Positions 1 through 13,090 of a stretch of 64,000 nt of DNA are shown here, piece by piece. Positions within the stretch are counted from its first letter, which is position 1. Every line of letters begins with the position of its first letter. Where the stretch lies: positions 7,074,501-7,138,500 of the forward strand of contig NC_083387.1 of the NCBI RefSeq assembly GCF_031755915.1, written 5' to 3'. Both the position numbers and the translations under genes were made by a program. The notes under the pieces were generated by a model. The model saw only the letters and a program-made list of their open reading frames with translations. It was not told the DNA's origin and searched no databases. This DNA comes from Ziziphus jujuba. Its lineage: Eukaryota; Streptophyta; Magnoliopsida; Rosales; Rhamnaceae.

Positions 1-234
1 ATTAGAATATGAATATAGTAATTAATTTCAATCAAATCTTGGTTAAAAAAAAAAATGTAAAAAAATGAAAATTAAATTTTGATTTTTTTTTTTGAAAAAC
101 AAAATAGTTTAATGGGTTTCAAATACATCCAGCAGGCCTTTAGATATGGACCCCATCAATATAAAAACTTTAGACTTGGACATCTGGTTGGGCTATGAAT
201 GGCCCGTTAGGCCTTTCCACTTTAAATTAATAAT
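1..234. other. Intergenic, no gene seen
   Basis: AT-rich non-coding sequence with A and T runs. It contains one copy (about 186-221) of a short GC-richer module around GGGCTATGAATGGCC that recurs near 961 and 1090. The last nine bases (226-234) are one copy of the target-site duplication of the adjacent MULE. Confidence 0.6.
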
Positions 235-892
235 GGGAAATTTAGTCCAATACCCACCCAAATAGATGGTAACGAAATATGCCCCTTTCTTTTTCAAAGT
301 TTTTTTTATCTACCCGCATGTTCCTACTCTACCCTTAATGAAAATATATATATATATATATATATTTTTTTTTTTTTTGTTTTTTTTTTTATTCCTCCGA
401 GAAGCACAATCCCTGCACTGCTTGGTTTTCCTTCATTTCTTCTTCCCAAACCCACACACAATCCCATTGAACTTTGACGATAAGAAACTGATGAAAAATG
501 TAATTAATTTCTCTTGAAAGCCAAGAAAGAGTGACATGGGAGCTCAAGAATTTACTAATTTTTGGAACTGAGCACCACGTTTTTAATATACCTTGATGTG
601 AAAACCCAGCAGCTGGGTTTGCACTTGCTTGGCTTGGGTTTATGACTTCTGTTAAGACACACTTTGAGAGAGAGAACTTGAATGTGAAGAAGGGTTACTG
701 GTAAGAAAGAGAGGGAAATTGAAGGTGAAATGTGACAGGTGGGATATCAGTAAGAAAGGGAGAGAAATTGTATGTGGTGTGAGGGTATAGCTGGAATAAT
801 GAAAAGAAAGTGGGTAAATGAAAAAAAATTTGAAATCGAAAGGGCAGTTTTCCTTAAAGCCTTTAAAGCAACGATATTGGACCAAAGGTCCC
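235..892. mobile_element. Short non-autonomous MULE (Mutator-like element), 658 bp
   Basis: The element is flanked on both sides by the same 9 bases, ATTAATAAT (226-234 and 893-901), the size typical of Mutator-superfamily target duplications. Its ends are inverted: the left begins GGGAAATTTAGTCCAATA and the right, read on the minus strand, begins GGGACCTTTGGTCCAATA. Similarity continues inward for roughly 100 bp (shared blocks near 'TGCCC..TTTC', 'TTTTTTTT' and 'CTACCC'). The interior has no credible coding sequence; open frames there are low-complexity. The mobilising transposase would have to come from elsewhere. The larger MULE at 40664-45941 has a different terminal sequence, so it is not an obvious parent. 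Confidence 0.8.
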
Positions 893-1522
893 ATTAATAA
901 TTGAGACACAGCGTCAGAGTTTTGTTTTTTTTTTTTTTTTTTTTTTTTTTTTTGGTCTTTTAGTTGGGCTATGAATGGCCCCGTACAGGCCTTCCCGCTG
1001 CAAATTGCTGTCGCAATCTTACAGCTTTTTGTTTTGTTTTGTTTTTTTTTTTTGTCTTTCGGCTTTTTTATTTATTTATTTAATTTGGTCCGGCTACGAA
1101 TGGCTGGTCCTTTCCGCTGCAAATTATTGGAGGCACTGCGTTATAATCTTGCACCCTTTTTGTTTTTTTCTTCAGAATTTTTTGTTAATTCCAATTTGTA
1201 GTATCATTTCCATACCGTAGCTAGTGTCATACTCTTTATGTTTATTTATTATTATTTTTTTTCCCTTTTGATGGAATAATATATATATTTTATGTTGAAA
1301 GTGAATAAATTTAACTCAGATTATTATCTCGAAAATAATATTTTTTACCATTAAATTATCCCATAAAAATTTTGTAAAATAATATATGAAAAATGTAATG
1401 GATCAAATATTAAGGATTTCAAGTAAAATTAGAAAAAAAAAAAAAAAAGAAGGATTGTTCTTTCTACACTACCCAGATATCTTCCTACACTTTATATTTA
1501 TGTAAATTGACTGAAAAGGAGG

Positions 1523-1561
<39 letters not shown>

Positions 1562-4009
1562 TTCCTACACTTTATATTTATGTAAATTGACTGAAAAGGA
1601 GGAAAAAAAAAAAAACTGACATTTTTTATTTTTCCTTCCAAATTTTTTTTGGCCATCCTTTCTCTTTCTCTCGAGGGTTTTAATTAAAACGCAGCAAAAA
1701 CTGCCAGAAAGAGGATTTCCAACACGAAGGTTTGTGGCGAAAACTGACAGCATGTGGTGCCCTGCTAAATGCAGTTTCAATATTATTATTATTACTGGTT
1801 TAAGCTCCTTCCAATATGCTATAGACAAGAGTAGAACACCAAAAGCTTGTCATGAGGGTGAGTCGTAGGCACAATGCTTGTTTGTTTCGTTTGATGAATG
1901 TTAGAAAGGAGTCAAACCCTACATAAAAATAAATAAATAAATAAAGATGTTTTAAAAATTTCAAAAGCCAAAAAGGAAAATGTCAAAGGACTTTTTCTGT
2001 AATTTAAATAAATAAAAAAATAGTATAAGGAGACATTTAGGACGTGGAACGATCCTTAGAAAAAGGAGTGAACAAGCCAAGCCACCTCAACAGTTAGTGA
2101 AGGCTTCTATTTGCATGACTTTTTTTAGTCTAGTTTATTTATTTTTTTTATTTTTAGTTTTTTCTTCTTCTTCTTTTTTTTTTAACCTACAGAACCCTTT
2201 TATAAAATTTCTAAAATACTCTTTCTCTGATATTTTGCTTTATTTTACGCTATACTTGCCCACAAATGTCTTACATTTTATCAAATTTCAGTGGGTTTTT
2301 TGATAGAAGACGATCGGAAGATGTCAAAGAATATATATGTGTTCGTCTTTTGGCGTGCTGCTATTAGTTTTCCGATGGATATTCTGTTGAATTCTCTTTA
2401 ATGCATTTTCTTTCATCATAAATTGTGTTTGAGACTCGAGTGTTTAGGTTGATTAAACCATCCCCACCAAGTATAACTTAATATAAAATTACTAAATAAT
2501 AATTATGAATAACAATTATAACATTTAATTTTAAGCCCTCTATTTTTTATTTTTATTTTTACCATGAAAGCAAATTGATTTTTTTGATCATGAAAGACAT
2601 TTCATTTTGAATATGATCAAAGCATTCTTCAACTCTGGTTTTTCAAACATTTGTGTTTGTGAAAAATATTAATCATTAAAGTTGGACATGTAGAGAAAAT
2701 AGTAGGGAGGAGAATATAGCGGAAAGCATATATAATTGTAATTTCATTAAAATTAATCATTACCCTAGAAATAAAGATTTAACAAACTTGATTACATTTA
2801 AATGATTTTCTTTTTATTTTGATGAAATAATAGTTTTTCATTATTAGTAATTAATGTTAGAAACAAATGCATATATTTTTTTACAATATTGTTTATTGAA
2901 AACTTTGAATCTCATTTGCATAGGTCACATTTGCTGTGATTCTCAAGTCAATAAGCATAGACGTCATAAATAAATAAATAAATAAATAATGTTAGATGGC
3001 GATAGACACGTGTTTATTTAAATAGAATTGTACATATATCACCCTATCAAAGCCTAAGCCACATTCTCAATTTTTTTTTATCAGTGCTTTTTATTATTAT
3101 TATTTTTTTAATGCTGAAAAGTTCAGTGCTTGCATCATGCTCCTCCATTCCTACTTTCTCATCAGTTTTGTAGTCTTTACAATAAATACTATTGTCAGGA
3201 TCTGTCACAGATCACAAAACAGATATTCTAGATAAGTAGGATTATCCCCCAATAATTTTATTTATTGATTTCACGTTCTCATTGACAAATACAAATATTT
3301 AAACATCTTCGAGTTTAAATTAATCTGAACAAATAAAAAACCAAAAAATACAGCTATGGAGTTAAGGTATTATATATTATTATATATAAATTTAACGATT
3401 TAACATGATAAAGATTTGTAAGGGATTTCGGTAGCGCTTTTATGTATGAATCTGTGTTATTCAAACAATAACACAAATCATTTAAACTTTTCTTTAATTT
3501 TTTAATATATCATACTAAAAACAAGGAGCAATTCATAAATCTATATGGATCCAATATTAATTATTTATTAGTGACCAATTCAACCTTTGTAAAGTTGTTA
3601 AAAAAAAAATTCTTTATAAATTCCTTATAAAATTTTTATCATGTCAAAATTATATATATAAATACAGTTTTATTGCCATACTCGTTGACCCATATTATGG
3701 TTTGTTGGTACCAAATCACATATATTTACTTTTAAATTAAACATAATTTTTTTTTGATAAAATGAATTACATATAATTTTGTGTTGATGTGTATGGTAAA
3801 AAAATAATATATATATATATATATATATGAAGACTTGATCTGATAAATTTTTAATGTAATATTATTAGGAGGAATAATAAACTTAACTAATATTATTAAA
3901 AATATATATATACAGCTTTGTTTAACAAACACTAGATTTTGGTCACTAATATAATATCCAGCTATGCTCTATATATTATAATGGTAAAAAATAAAAAATG
4001 ATTAATGAT
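893..4009. other. Intergenic region, repeats only
   Basis: No gene was recognised. There are poly-T tracts (923-953), two more copies of the GGGCTATGAATGGCC-type module (about 961-1006 and 1090-1127), a 70-bp tandem duplication around an (AT)n run (1488-1627), AAAT-type microsatellites (about 2966-2988) and another (AT)n at about 3809-3828. All open frames are short and built from low-complexity sequence. Confidence 0.6.
1488..1627. repeat. 70-bp tandem duplication with internal (AT)n
   Basis: The string beginning CTTCCTACACTTTATATTT occurs at 1491 and again at 1561, followed in both cases by the same ~40 bases. An (AT)n run of about 30 bp (about 1528-1557) lies between them as part of the first unit, while the second unit ends in a poly-A run. 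Near-identity of the copies indicates a recent local duplication, possibly by slippage at the AT run. Confidence 0.75.
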
Positions 4010-4043
4010 TAATGATAATTCAAAAAATAGGTTAAGTGCTGTC

Positions 4044-6852
4044 ATGACTTTTTTTTTCCCCTCCCGAAAACTTGACACAATGATTAATGGAATGGAATAT
4101 GAGAGGATAATCACTGATTGACTATTATTTTTCCAAGTCAATATTTATATTATTTGTCAATGTTATTCCAGTTGTCATGTGTAACATGTGTGTACAAATT
4201 AAAAATCCATGCATATTTGACCCCTAGATCTAGTTCACATGTATATACAGTCCAAGTCATTACATTTGAGGTTGGGCAGGATTTGTAGGACCGCCAGGAA
4301 TTACTTTCATCTCGCCCATGTAATAAAAAAGTTGTATCTTTGTCATTCTTCAAGCAAAAATTAAAAAAAATAAAAATAAATAAATAAATAAAAAATGTTG
4401 TACGTTTTTTTTGGTAATGAAAAAAAGTTGTACGTTTGTCATTCAATAATTGGTTGTACGTGCTTTTCATGTTAGGTGTTAAACAAAATTTATTGTCCAT
4501 GCTATAAATGACCGGCAATTATTAAGAATTCAAAACACGATTCACATGACAAATTGTATATATATGTAGACCAAAGTAATTAAAATAAACAGTGTAATAT
4601 TAGAATATTATATCTCCATTTTATGAGGGTAAATCCATGGATCTATTTCATTTTCATTACTAAAAGATCGTCTTTGAATGTTTAAGGATACTTTTATTTG
4701 AAACAAAGTCAAGGTTGAGCTAGAGCTTGAGCATTCGCTGACATGGAATACTACTTCAGCCCAAGTAAATCCAATAAGGAAAACGATGAGAAAAAGAAAC
4801 AAATCATTCCCTTTTTGTTTGTTTAGTAGATGGTTTGTCACTTGCTGTTCATAGATACCATAAAGCTTTATAGCAAAACAAAAAATAAAACAAAAAAATA
4901 AAAACCACAAGGCTTATACAATTTTCATGTGGGGATTACCTCTATTTATTTGTCCAGTGCCTCTCAGTTTTCTATTTTTAACGAGGCTAGCCAATGATGA
5001 TAATATACATGCAATTTTGATACGTTTTGTTAATATGGCATTTTTGCATATCCTCATTCAAACTTTTAGTTTTTATTACCAAAAAAAAAAAAAAAAAAAG
5101 AGAAAGGGTTTTCTTCCCCCCCAAAAAAAAAAAAAAAAACAGTATGGACCTTTTTTTTTTTTTTTTTGGGTCAAGAAATGGTTGTGGCACACATGTATCT
5201 TCCTTTAAATCCATTCATGTCCTTGTCGTGGAAAGATCATACATACAGTCACTTCCACACCTATATAAATATATGTTTATTCTTCAACACTAATTGTACC
5301 CTTGGCTGCTTGTCATTCTCGATAATTTTTTTTTTTAAAAAAAAATATTAAATACATATTTTATACATGGGGATATTGTGTTTTAATCTAGATGCAGGAA
5401 AATGTAAGTTATCCAAGTAGAAAATTTTGATCTGCCTCAACTGTTATATTAAATGCAGCATTAGATCAGCTAGGATTGAATGTCTATGCACCGATACAAA
5501 TTAATTTCTCCATAATTTGTGTTAGGTGGGGTAGACACCTAATTTTTGTATACACTCCCTTTTGATGTTTTTTCTTCATTCTTAATAAAATGACCTGTGA
5601 ATAAAAAAATTCGATCAAGATCTCTACTCAGTTATTAATTAGTCTTTGATGTTAAGTTAACTTTTTTTTAATGGACGGGTGTTAAGTTACATTGATTAAG
5701 AAATAAATATTATTTAATACATTGTGAAAAAGACATAACAATCTAATTTAGAGTCATTATGAACTCTCCCAAAAATTCAACTTTACAAACTTCTCCTCAT
5801 AAAATTACAAACTACAATTAACTTTTTTTTTTTTTTTTTTAAAAGGAAGTTTCGAAGTCTAATTCTCAATTTAAACATATATGGGTCCGATCAAGACCTC
5901 ATCAATTTTAAAAAATTTAATAAAAATATGGACATTAATAAATTACGAAGTCAATGAGTCTGATATTTATAAGCTAAAAAACAAGGATGAATATAATTGT
6001 GGATCATAGTTTTTTTTTTTTTTTTAATTGGCTGCTTAGCTGCAAATTGACCATTTATCTTAAAAACCAATTAATAAATCAAGAAGTTTCTATCCAACAC
6101 CCCAATATATGGAATTTATAATAGTAGTAAAATAAATAAAGATCTAAATCATTAAATGCTTTCAAGAGTATCCAAAGGGACAGAAAACCCTTTTAAAAGA
6201 AAACAAAATTTTATGAATCTCATTTCCAAATTCCAACTCCTTAGAAAAATACAAGAAAATAGATGTCCATCTCCTGGGATGGTGATATTGTCACTTGTAT
6301 GTTGGCCTGTCTTTCTGCACTACAACCTCTCAAAAGAACCATTATACCCCTAGTTTTTCTTGGACAAAAACAGCAATCACAATTTGACAAACCTACCAAA
6401 CCCTTGTCGTGTTTGAGGTCAATTTTGTCAATCAGAGAATTGTGGAAGAATTTAATGATGAATCCCAATAGAACAACGACCCAGCTTTTAAGGCCCACAA
6501 GTCAAGTACATACTGCTAAGATATATAAAACTATTATTATATATACAATTTAATATTACAAATGAAAAAGAAAAAAACAAGGTACTGGGAATCGAATGCC
6601 TGGCAATACAGATGGAGAGCAGAAGCAGCATGCAAAAAGTTATGGAGAAAGAAAAGATATAAATCGTGCATTTTTTTATTACAATTTAAGCCAACTTGCT
6701 TTCATGTGATTAAAATCACCCATTTTTGTTTTCTGGTCCATTAAAGAAGTCTCATATTTCCATATAAAAAAATATGGAAATAAAAAAGTCAGATTTCCAA
6801 GGAAAAAAACAATGGCCATACTATTAGAGGGAAGGAACTAAGCCATATTTGT
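4044..6852. other. Upstream intergenic part of duplication unit 1
   Basis: No gene was seen. The region holds low-complexity A, C and T runs (5079-5167) and sequence shared with 17000-20200. Conservation between the copies is patchy and does not preserve any reading frame, so it is treated as non-coding flank or distal promoter of the gene at 7033. Confidence 0.5.
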
Positions 6853-6869
6853 TTATATATAGTATATAT
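6853..6869 (+). promoter_or_regulatory. Probable TATA box of ER-body-like gene 1
   Basis: A TATATATAGTATATATA run lies about 165 bp upstream of the ATG at 7033. Paralogue 2 has TATATATA at 21615-21622, about 140 bp upstream of its ATG. Both are followed by similar purine-rich leaders containing AAAGG/GAAGG motifs. The conserved position in both copies supports a core promoter role. Confidence 0.5.
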
Positions 6870-7032
6870 ACAGCCTCTGTCAGGTTGGTAAAGGCTAAGA
6901 GAGTTGAAGGCAAAAAAGGGAAGAAAAGGGGTGTGGTAGCTCTGCTTAGCTCTCTTTTAAGATTTTTTTGAGTAGTTCTGGTTGTTGTTGTTGTTGTTTT
7001 TGTTTGAGAGAATTAAACAGAAAAAAAAAAAA

Positions 7033-10000
7033 ATGGATGCATTGAGGAAGATGAAAGAAGGGATAGAGGCTAAGAAAGAAGAAGCATTGATGAAGGTGGA
7101 GGAGAAGAAAGAGGCTTTGATTAAGGTGAAGGAAAATATGGAAGCAAAGAAAGAGGAAGCATTGAACAAGGTGAATGAGAAGAAAGAGGCTTTAATGAAG
7201 GTGAAGGAAGATGTGGAGGAGAAGAAAATGGAAGCAGTGAGGAAGGTGAAGGAAGAGGTGGAGGAGAAGAAAGAGGCTTTGATGAATTTGAAGGAAGATG
7301 TGGAGGAGAAGATAGAGCCTGTGAAAATGTTTTTTAGAGGAAGAATGGTAGGTCCAATTTCAGGCATTAACACCACCAATATTGTTTCTACTTTGTCCAC
7401 CATTAACACTGCTGTGCCTCCTGCCTCTGCTATTGAGTATGACAGTGATTCCTCTGATTCTTCTAAGGGGTCAGCTGAATCTCTCAATGATGAGAAAGTA
7501 AATGGCAAGTCAAGAAAACGACATTCTCACAGAAATGGAGGTAAAAAAATTCTGTTTTCCATATGTTTGAATTAATTCCTCATTGAGAATTTTAATGTTC
7601 GAAAATATTAATGGGTTTGCATTTGGAAATCAATCAACTTTTGTTTAGTTCTGAGTCTTTACCATGTTTCACCTTTCTTATATAAACTAATGTATATTTT
7701 CACAATTTTTCAGCTTGGTTTGCTGACATTGTGTTATTTCCATTTACAGAGTAGAAAGTCAAAGAATCAAAATCAATAAAATTGCTTCCTTCTATGAGTG
7801 GGGGAATTAGAGAAAATATATAGAACATCCTATAATTTTTATCTTTGATTTCTTTAGTGGATTTCAAGCTTCCATATATAGGCTAATGAAGTTTCTGAAT
7901 ATAAGTATATGGAAGTTCTAGAAAACTAATGGCACTTTTGGTACTCCCTCTGTAACTACAACAAGATTCATTGATTTTCTTGGGTCAATCGTTTTCCTAT
8001 TGCTGTTATATTGATCAGATTAATTGTGTTTGCACAAGCTCAAGGAGAGCTTTTTGCTGAAATACTGATTTATTTGTTGTATGGTTTCAGATACTGCATC
8101 GTTAATTACATCATACCCAGCAGTGAATAGTCCACCTCTCAATGTTGTTGTCCACCAATCTCATGGAGAACAGATATTCTATCCTGGAGTGAAGTATTCG
8201 GGAGTCCAAGAGAGTGCTCTAAACAACCATCAGGGCAAGGACAACGTCGCGAAGAAGGGCTTAAACGGTTTTAGTCCTTCAGCTCACAAGATTCTGGACC
8301 AAAATGGAACGTATACTTCTTTTGAAGAAGGGAGCACAAGCGAAAATAGGATAGTTAACTTGGGAAACAAAATTTCAGAGGAAGTCACTGAAATATACCT
8401 TGAAAAGTTATATCAAAAGCCGGAGTCACATGAGTTTTACTGTCCTAACTGTAAGACCTGCATCACAAAGGTACTTATTATTCGTGAGAGATATTTAGAA
8501 GCTGCACCTAATGTCGCACATCCTAATAAAGAGGATTTGAGGTGCTCAAATTGCTTTGCTTTCCTCATTCCTGTAGGTAATTTTCTTCAATCTGTATTAA
8601 AAACAAAAGCTCACTAGATTTTACTATGTGAGCATATCCAAACTGTGCATGGATGAGATAATAGTATTACTATGAGTCTTGCATGCATTGGTTATCACTA
8701 ACATGATATATGCATAAGCTGATTGCTATTGAACTTTTGTTTTTTTATTTATTTATTTTTTTTATTTTTTATTTTTATAGCTGGAGTTATGTCCTCATAT
8801 GATGCTTTCATGTGTACTTTGGTAGGATCTGGCATTTGTTATTTCTTTGATGTTTAGCTGATCTGTCATATCCATGACTTTAATTTGGTTGTGACTGACT
8901 TTTAAGTATTTGTTTCAATTTATCAGGCAATTGGATACGCAACATATTTGCATCTAAAAACCCCGCTGGCCAAGGTAATCTATTTTATGTTTCTCTTTAA
9001 GCTTCTTGAGGGTGATTTCATAAGAAATTTTAATAAAATGCTATTTGTGTGAATCTCGAATATATATTACATATAGTTGCTAAAAGTTTATAATTATGGA
9101 TCTTATCATAATGATGCCTTTTTAAAAGGAAAGGTGATTACGATGTCATATGTCTTTCAAATAGTGCAAAGATTTATCAGTTACTTGCATTAGCCTGTCT
9201 GGAATTAAAACCAGAATGATTATATAGACCTCCATTGACTAATAGGGTTTGAAATTTTCTGCAACAAGAAATACACTACTTAAGGAATTGATTCATTTGA
9301 GTAAAAAATAATTGGTTTCTCTAGCTAGCAACTAGACTTCTCTCGAACATACAATACCATCTTACTTCCTAAAGGCATTTCCTTTATGAAATATGTGATC
9401 TGGCGGGTAAGAATTGTGAGAACTTCTGAAAGCAGGATTTAACTTGAGATATTTTTATTGTAAGTCCGTGCTTTTATTTATTTTGTATTTATTTTCTAGA
9501 TCCTTTACACTTATAGTTTGCTTATTAAAAGAAAAAACAAAAAAGGAAAAAATAAATCACAAATAGCTCTGTGGTTGACTGTTGAACCAGAATCAGGTCA
9601 GAACTTCTGTGTCTTTTTTTGTCTTTTGTTTTATCATTTTATGCTTTTCCTTTTTTTTTTTTTTTTTTTTTGGGAAACATTGTATTATTAACTCTTAGAT
9701 GGTGGTTCTAACTTCGAAGAAATAATAGAAAACTTGCCTCTATAAGTTGAGTGGTTGGCAACTTCTTTTGCTGTTAGACGGACATTAATTTAGTGGAATA
9801 TAATTTTCTCCTCGTCGTAATGTTGGTAGGCCTATTTCTTACCTGAAGTTTTGATGCAGGAATTGCAGCTACGTTAACTCCAACACCTAAACCCTTGCCA
9901 AGTAATCCTGTGAGCAGTGCTGGACTTGAAGAACCACTTCTACCACATTATTCAGATAAAGATTTAGGTGATCAAATTCCTAGAGAGCCTCAGACTGTTG

Positions 10001-13000
10001 GACATCATGTTCCTGAGGGAACTGACCCGAAACATATTATCCACCATCTTGGAGACAATGCGCCACATGGTGCAGTGGAAAACAGCGGTGCAGGTATGAG
10101 CAAAACATTCATCTCATTTATAAGGTCCTTGGAAGTCACTTTACAATGTAGAAGCACCAGACACTACATCTTGAGAACTGGGGTGCATTGACCAATTTAT
10201 AATAGTCAAAGCATTTAATGCAAATTTCAAAACATCACTAGCTATAACTTGTACCCATATCTTTAATTTTGTATTCAATTACATGCACCAAAATAATTTG
10301 CAAATTATTTGTATTGCATATATCATCTGTATATTGTTGCTTACAAATACCTCTGTCTGAGTCCATGTAACTGCTAATCTACATGGAGCAAATCTGAAAC
10401 ATTGATATTCTTATCGGTGGAATATGAAATATCTACTTGATTATTTTAATGAAGCTTTAATAGTGATGCTGAATGAGAAACTAGTATGTGAAAATGAGCT
10501 ACATAAGAGAGACCTCTGAAGAAGAAAAAGAGGAGTTAAATAGCAGGGGAAATTTTCCTCCTTCCAATAGGAGTTCCATTTCTGTCATATGTTATTTTAT
10601 ATGTCCATTGTATGAGATAGCTTAATCCCATGCAAGTCATTAGCGTGATATCATTTTCTGAAGCAGGAAATACTGTAAGATATTAATTTTGTTTTTATTT
10701 TCAGATCCTATTCACTTTATATTTTGCTTATTAGAAGAAAAAACAAAAAAGGAAAAAAGAAAAGAAAAACAAAACACAAATAGCTCTGTGGTTGACTGTT
10801 GAACCAGGATCAGATCAGAACTTCTCGATTGCTTTTCTCTTTATTCTTTGTCTTTTGTCCTACTTTTTATGCTTTTCCTTTTGTTTTCTCCCTTTTTTTC
10901 TTTTTCTTTTCATAAACATCGTATCATTAACTCTCAGATGGTAGTTCTAACTTCTCAGAAATAATAGAAAACTTGCCCCGCTAAGTTAAGTGATGTTCAA
11001 CAACTTTTGCTGTTAGATGGACATTAATTTAGTGGAATTTAATTTTCTTCTCATCATTATGTTAGTAGGCCTATTTCTTACCTGAAGTTTTGATGCAGGA
11101 AATGCAGCTACATTAACTCCAACACCTAAACCCTTGCCAAGTAATTCTGGGAATAATGCTGGACTTGAAGAACCACTTCTACCATATTATTCAGATAAAG
11201 GTCTAGGTGATCAAATATCTAGAGAGCCTCAGACCGTTGGAAATAATGCTCCTGTGGCAACTGAACCCTCAAAACATATTATTCACCATTCTGGAGGCAA
11301 TCCACCACATGGTGCAGTGGAAAACAGTGGTGTAGGTATGAGCAAAACATTCATGTCATTTTTAAGGACCCTGTAGTCACTTTAGAATGTGGAAACACTA
11401 GACAGCACATCTTGAGAACTGGTACTGGGGTGCATTGACCAATTTATAATAGTTGAAGCATGTAACACAAATTTCAATACATTAGCTATAACTTCTACCC
11501 ATATCTTTAATTTTGCATTCAATTGCATGCAGCAAAATAATTTGCAAATTGTTTGTATTGCATAGATCATCGGTATATTGTTGCGTACAAGTACCTCTGT
11601 CTGAGTCCATGTAACTGCTAATCTATGCACACAGCAAATCTAAAAGATTGATATTCTTATAATTGTTATATTAATATCGACTAGATTATTTTAGTGAAGC
11701 TTTGATATTGATACTGAATGAGAAACTAGTATGTGAAAATGAACTATATATTAGAGACCTCTGAAGAAGAAAAAGAGGAGTTAAATAGCAGAGTAATTAA
11801 AAAAAAAAAAAAAAGTAAAATAGAATTCATCCTCCTTCCAATAGGAATTTAATTTCTGTCATATGATATTTTATGTCCATTGTATCAAATATCTTAATCC
11901 CATGCAAGTCATTACAGTGTGATACCATTTTCCGAAGCAGGATCAACTGTAACAGAACCTGGCGATGGCATTTCAATCCTTATGCCCCCACCAAATGAAC
12001 AGCTGCTGGGAACTGAACCACGAAGTACTAAATCGTGGGAGATTCTAAAAAGCATTGTATACGGTGGTTTAACTGAATCAATTACAAGCTTGGGCATTGT
12101 GACTTCTGCAGCTAGTGCTGATGCTGCAACATGTAAGTGATTAATTACTGCAGGTTTAATGACTGCTCGATTTATAGCAGAAATGATAGTTTCTGTGAAC
12201 TAATTTATTGTATACACTGTTTTAAAAGCCCCTTTATTTATTTATTTATTTTTTTAGCTTGTTTTATGCTTCTAGACTATATTACTGGATTTTCACTATG
12301 TTGCAAATATATATTGCACTCTGTCCTTGCAGTGAACGTCATAGCTTTAGCATTGGCAAATCTGATTGGTGGACTATTCGTTATTTGTCATAATGTGAGT
12401 AATTGTTCTATTTCCGCCTTCACAATGAATATCATATATAAATTGAGTATTAATTTGTATATATATATGTAAATTGCAGTATTAGTAACAAGAACTTGTT
12501 GAATGCTCCATCATTCCACATTTCCCACATTTACAGTTGAAGATATATCATGGATCATGTTTGAATCTAGTTAATACTCGTTGAACTTGTTGAATGCTTG
12601 TATGTTTTCTAATATTTTTACATCTTGGAACTTATTTATAATGTTACAGCTTTGGGAATTCAAAAATGATGAATCAACTGTGACCTCTAAAGAGACTGGT
12701 CAACAAGTGGATCGATATGAAGAAGTATTGGGGCAAAAAACGAATTTCATTTTTCATGTGCCAGCTGCTATATTAGCTTTCCTCATTTTCGGATTAGTGC
12801 CTCCTGTTGTCTATGGCTTCTCATTCCATGAGAGTGATGACAAGGACCTAAAGCTTGCAGCAGTTGCAGGAGCCTCTCTGCTATGCATCACATTACTGGC
12901 GCTTGCAAAGGCTCGCACACAGAGGAATCCCAAGTATATGAAAACGGTTCTCCAATATGTTGCTGTTGGATTCGGGGTCTCAGGCGCTTCTTATGTAGCT

Positions 13001-13090
13001 GGCAACTTGCTTGACAGATTAATGGAGAAGCTTGGCTGGTTCCAGCAGACTCATGTAGATAAGACTTTTCCCCTTCCCCAGTTCATGTGA
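7033..13090 (+). CDS. Membrane protein of ER body-like protein, copy 1 (intact)
   Basis: Eight exons: 7033-7540, 8091-8576, 8927-8974, 9860-10093, 11099-11335, 11941-12132, 12333-12394, 12650-13090. Together they give 2208 nt and 735 aa; all junctions are GT-AG and all introns but the last are phase 1. Residues 1 to about 100 are charged 14-15-residue (and shorter) helical repeats of the type MKVKEDVEEKKEA. Residues 287-324 form a zinc ribbon (Cys287-x2-Cys290 and Cys321-x2-Cys324). Exons 6-8 (about residue 505 onward) encode a VIT1/CCC1-like membrane domain with the string SIVYGGLTESITSLG and several hydrophobic segments. Family knowledge: Arabidopsis MEB1/MEB2 sit in ER-body membranes and are reported to transport iron and manganese when expressed in yeast. 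Transport by this copy is inference. The start is the first ATG after the leader. The oddity is duplicated exons 4 and 5. Paralogues lie at 14622 and 21761. Confidence 0.88.
9490..11940 (+). repeat. Intragenic tandem duplication of an exon with its flanking introns (~1.2-kb unit)
   Basis: Exon 4 (9860-10093) and exon 5 (11099-11335) encode the same proline-rich segment (TPTPKPLPSN, then GLEEPLLPxYSDK). Both end in the same phase 1 donor, GTATGAGC. The introns also match: 9490-9600 with 10695-10820 (upstream), and 10427-10668 with 11690-11940 (downstream). The first unit ends in a relic acceptor (GAAGCAG|GAAATACTG near 10668) corresponding to the real exon 6 acceptor at 11940. Offset is about 1.24 kb at the exons. 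Because every junction is phase 1, the extra exon keeps the frame and adds 78 or 79 residues. Confidence 0.88.

Noticed and set aside
4150..4910. Minus-strand frames at 4150-4518 and 4608-4910
   Set aside because: The homologous stretch in duplication unit 2 does not keep either frame, and both contain poly-A-derived residues.
7033..7576. A stand-alone coiled-coil gene ending at the first stop after 7540
   Set aside because: A phase 1 donor at 7541 and a matching acceptor at 8090 continue the protein into the zinc-ribbon exon, and copy 2 has the same arrangement.
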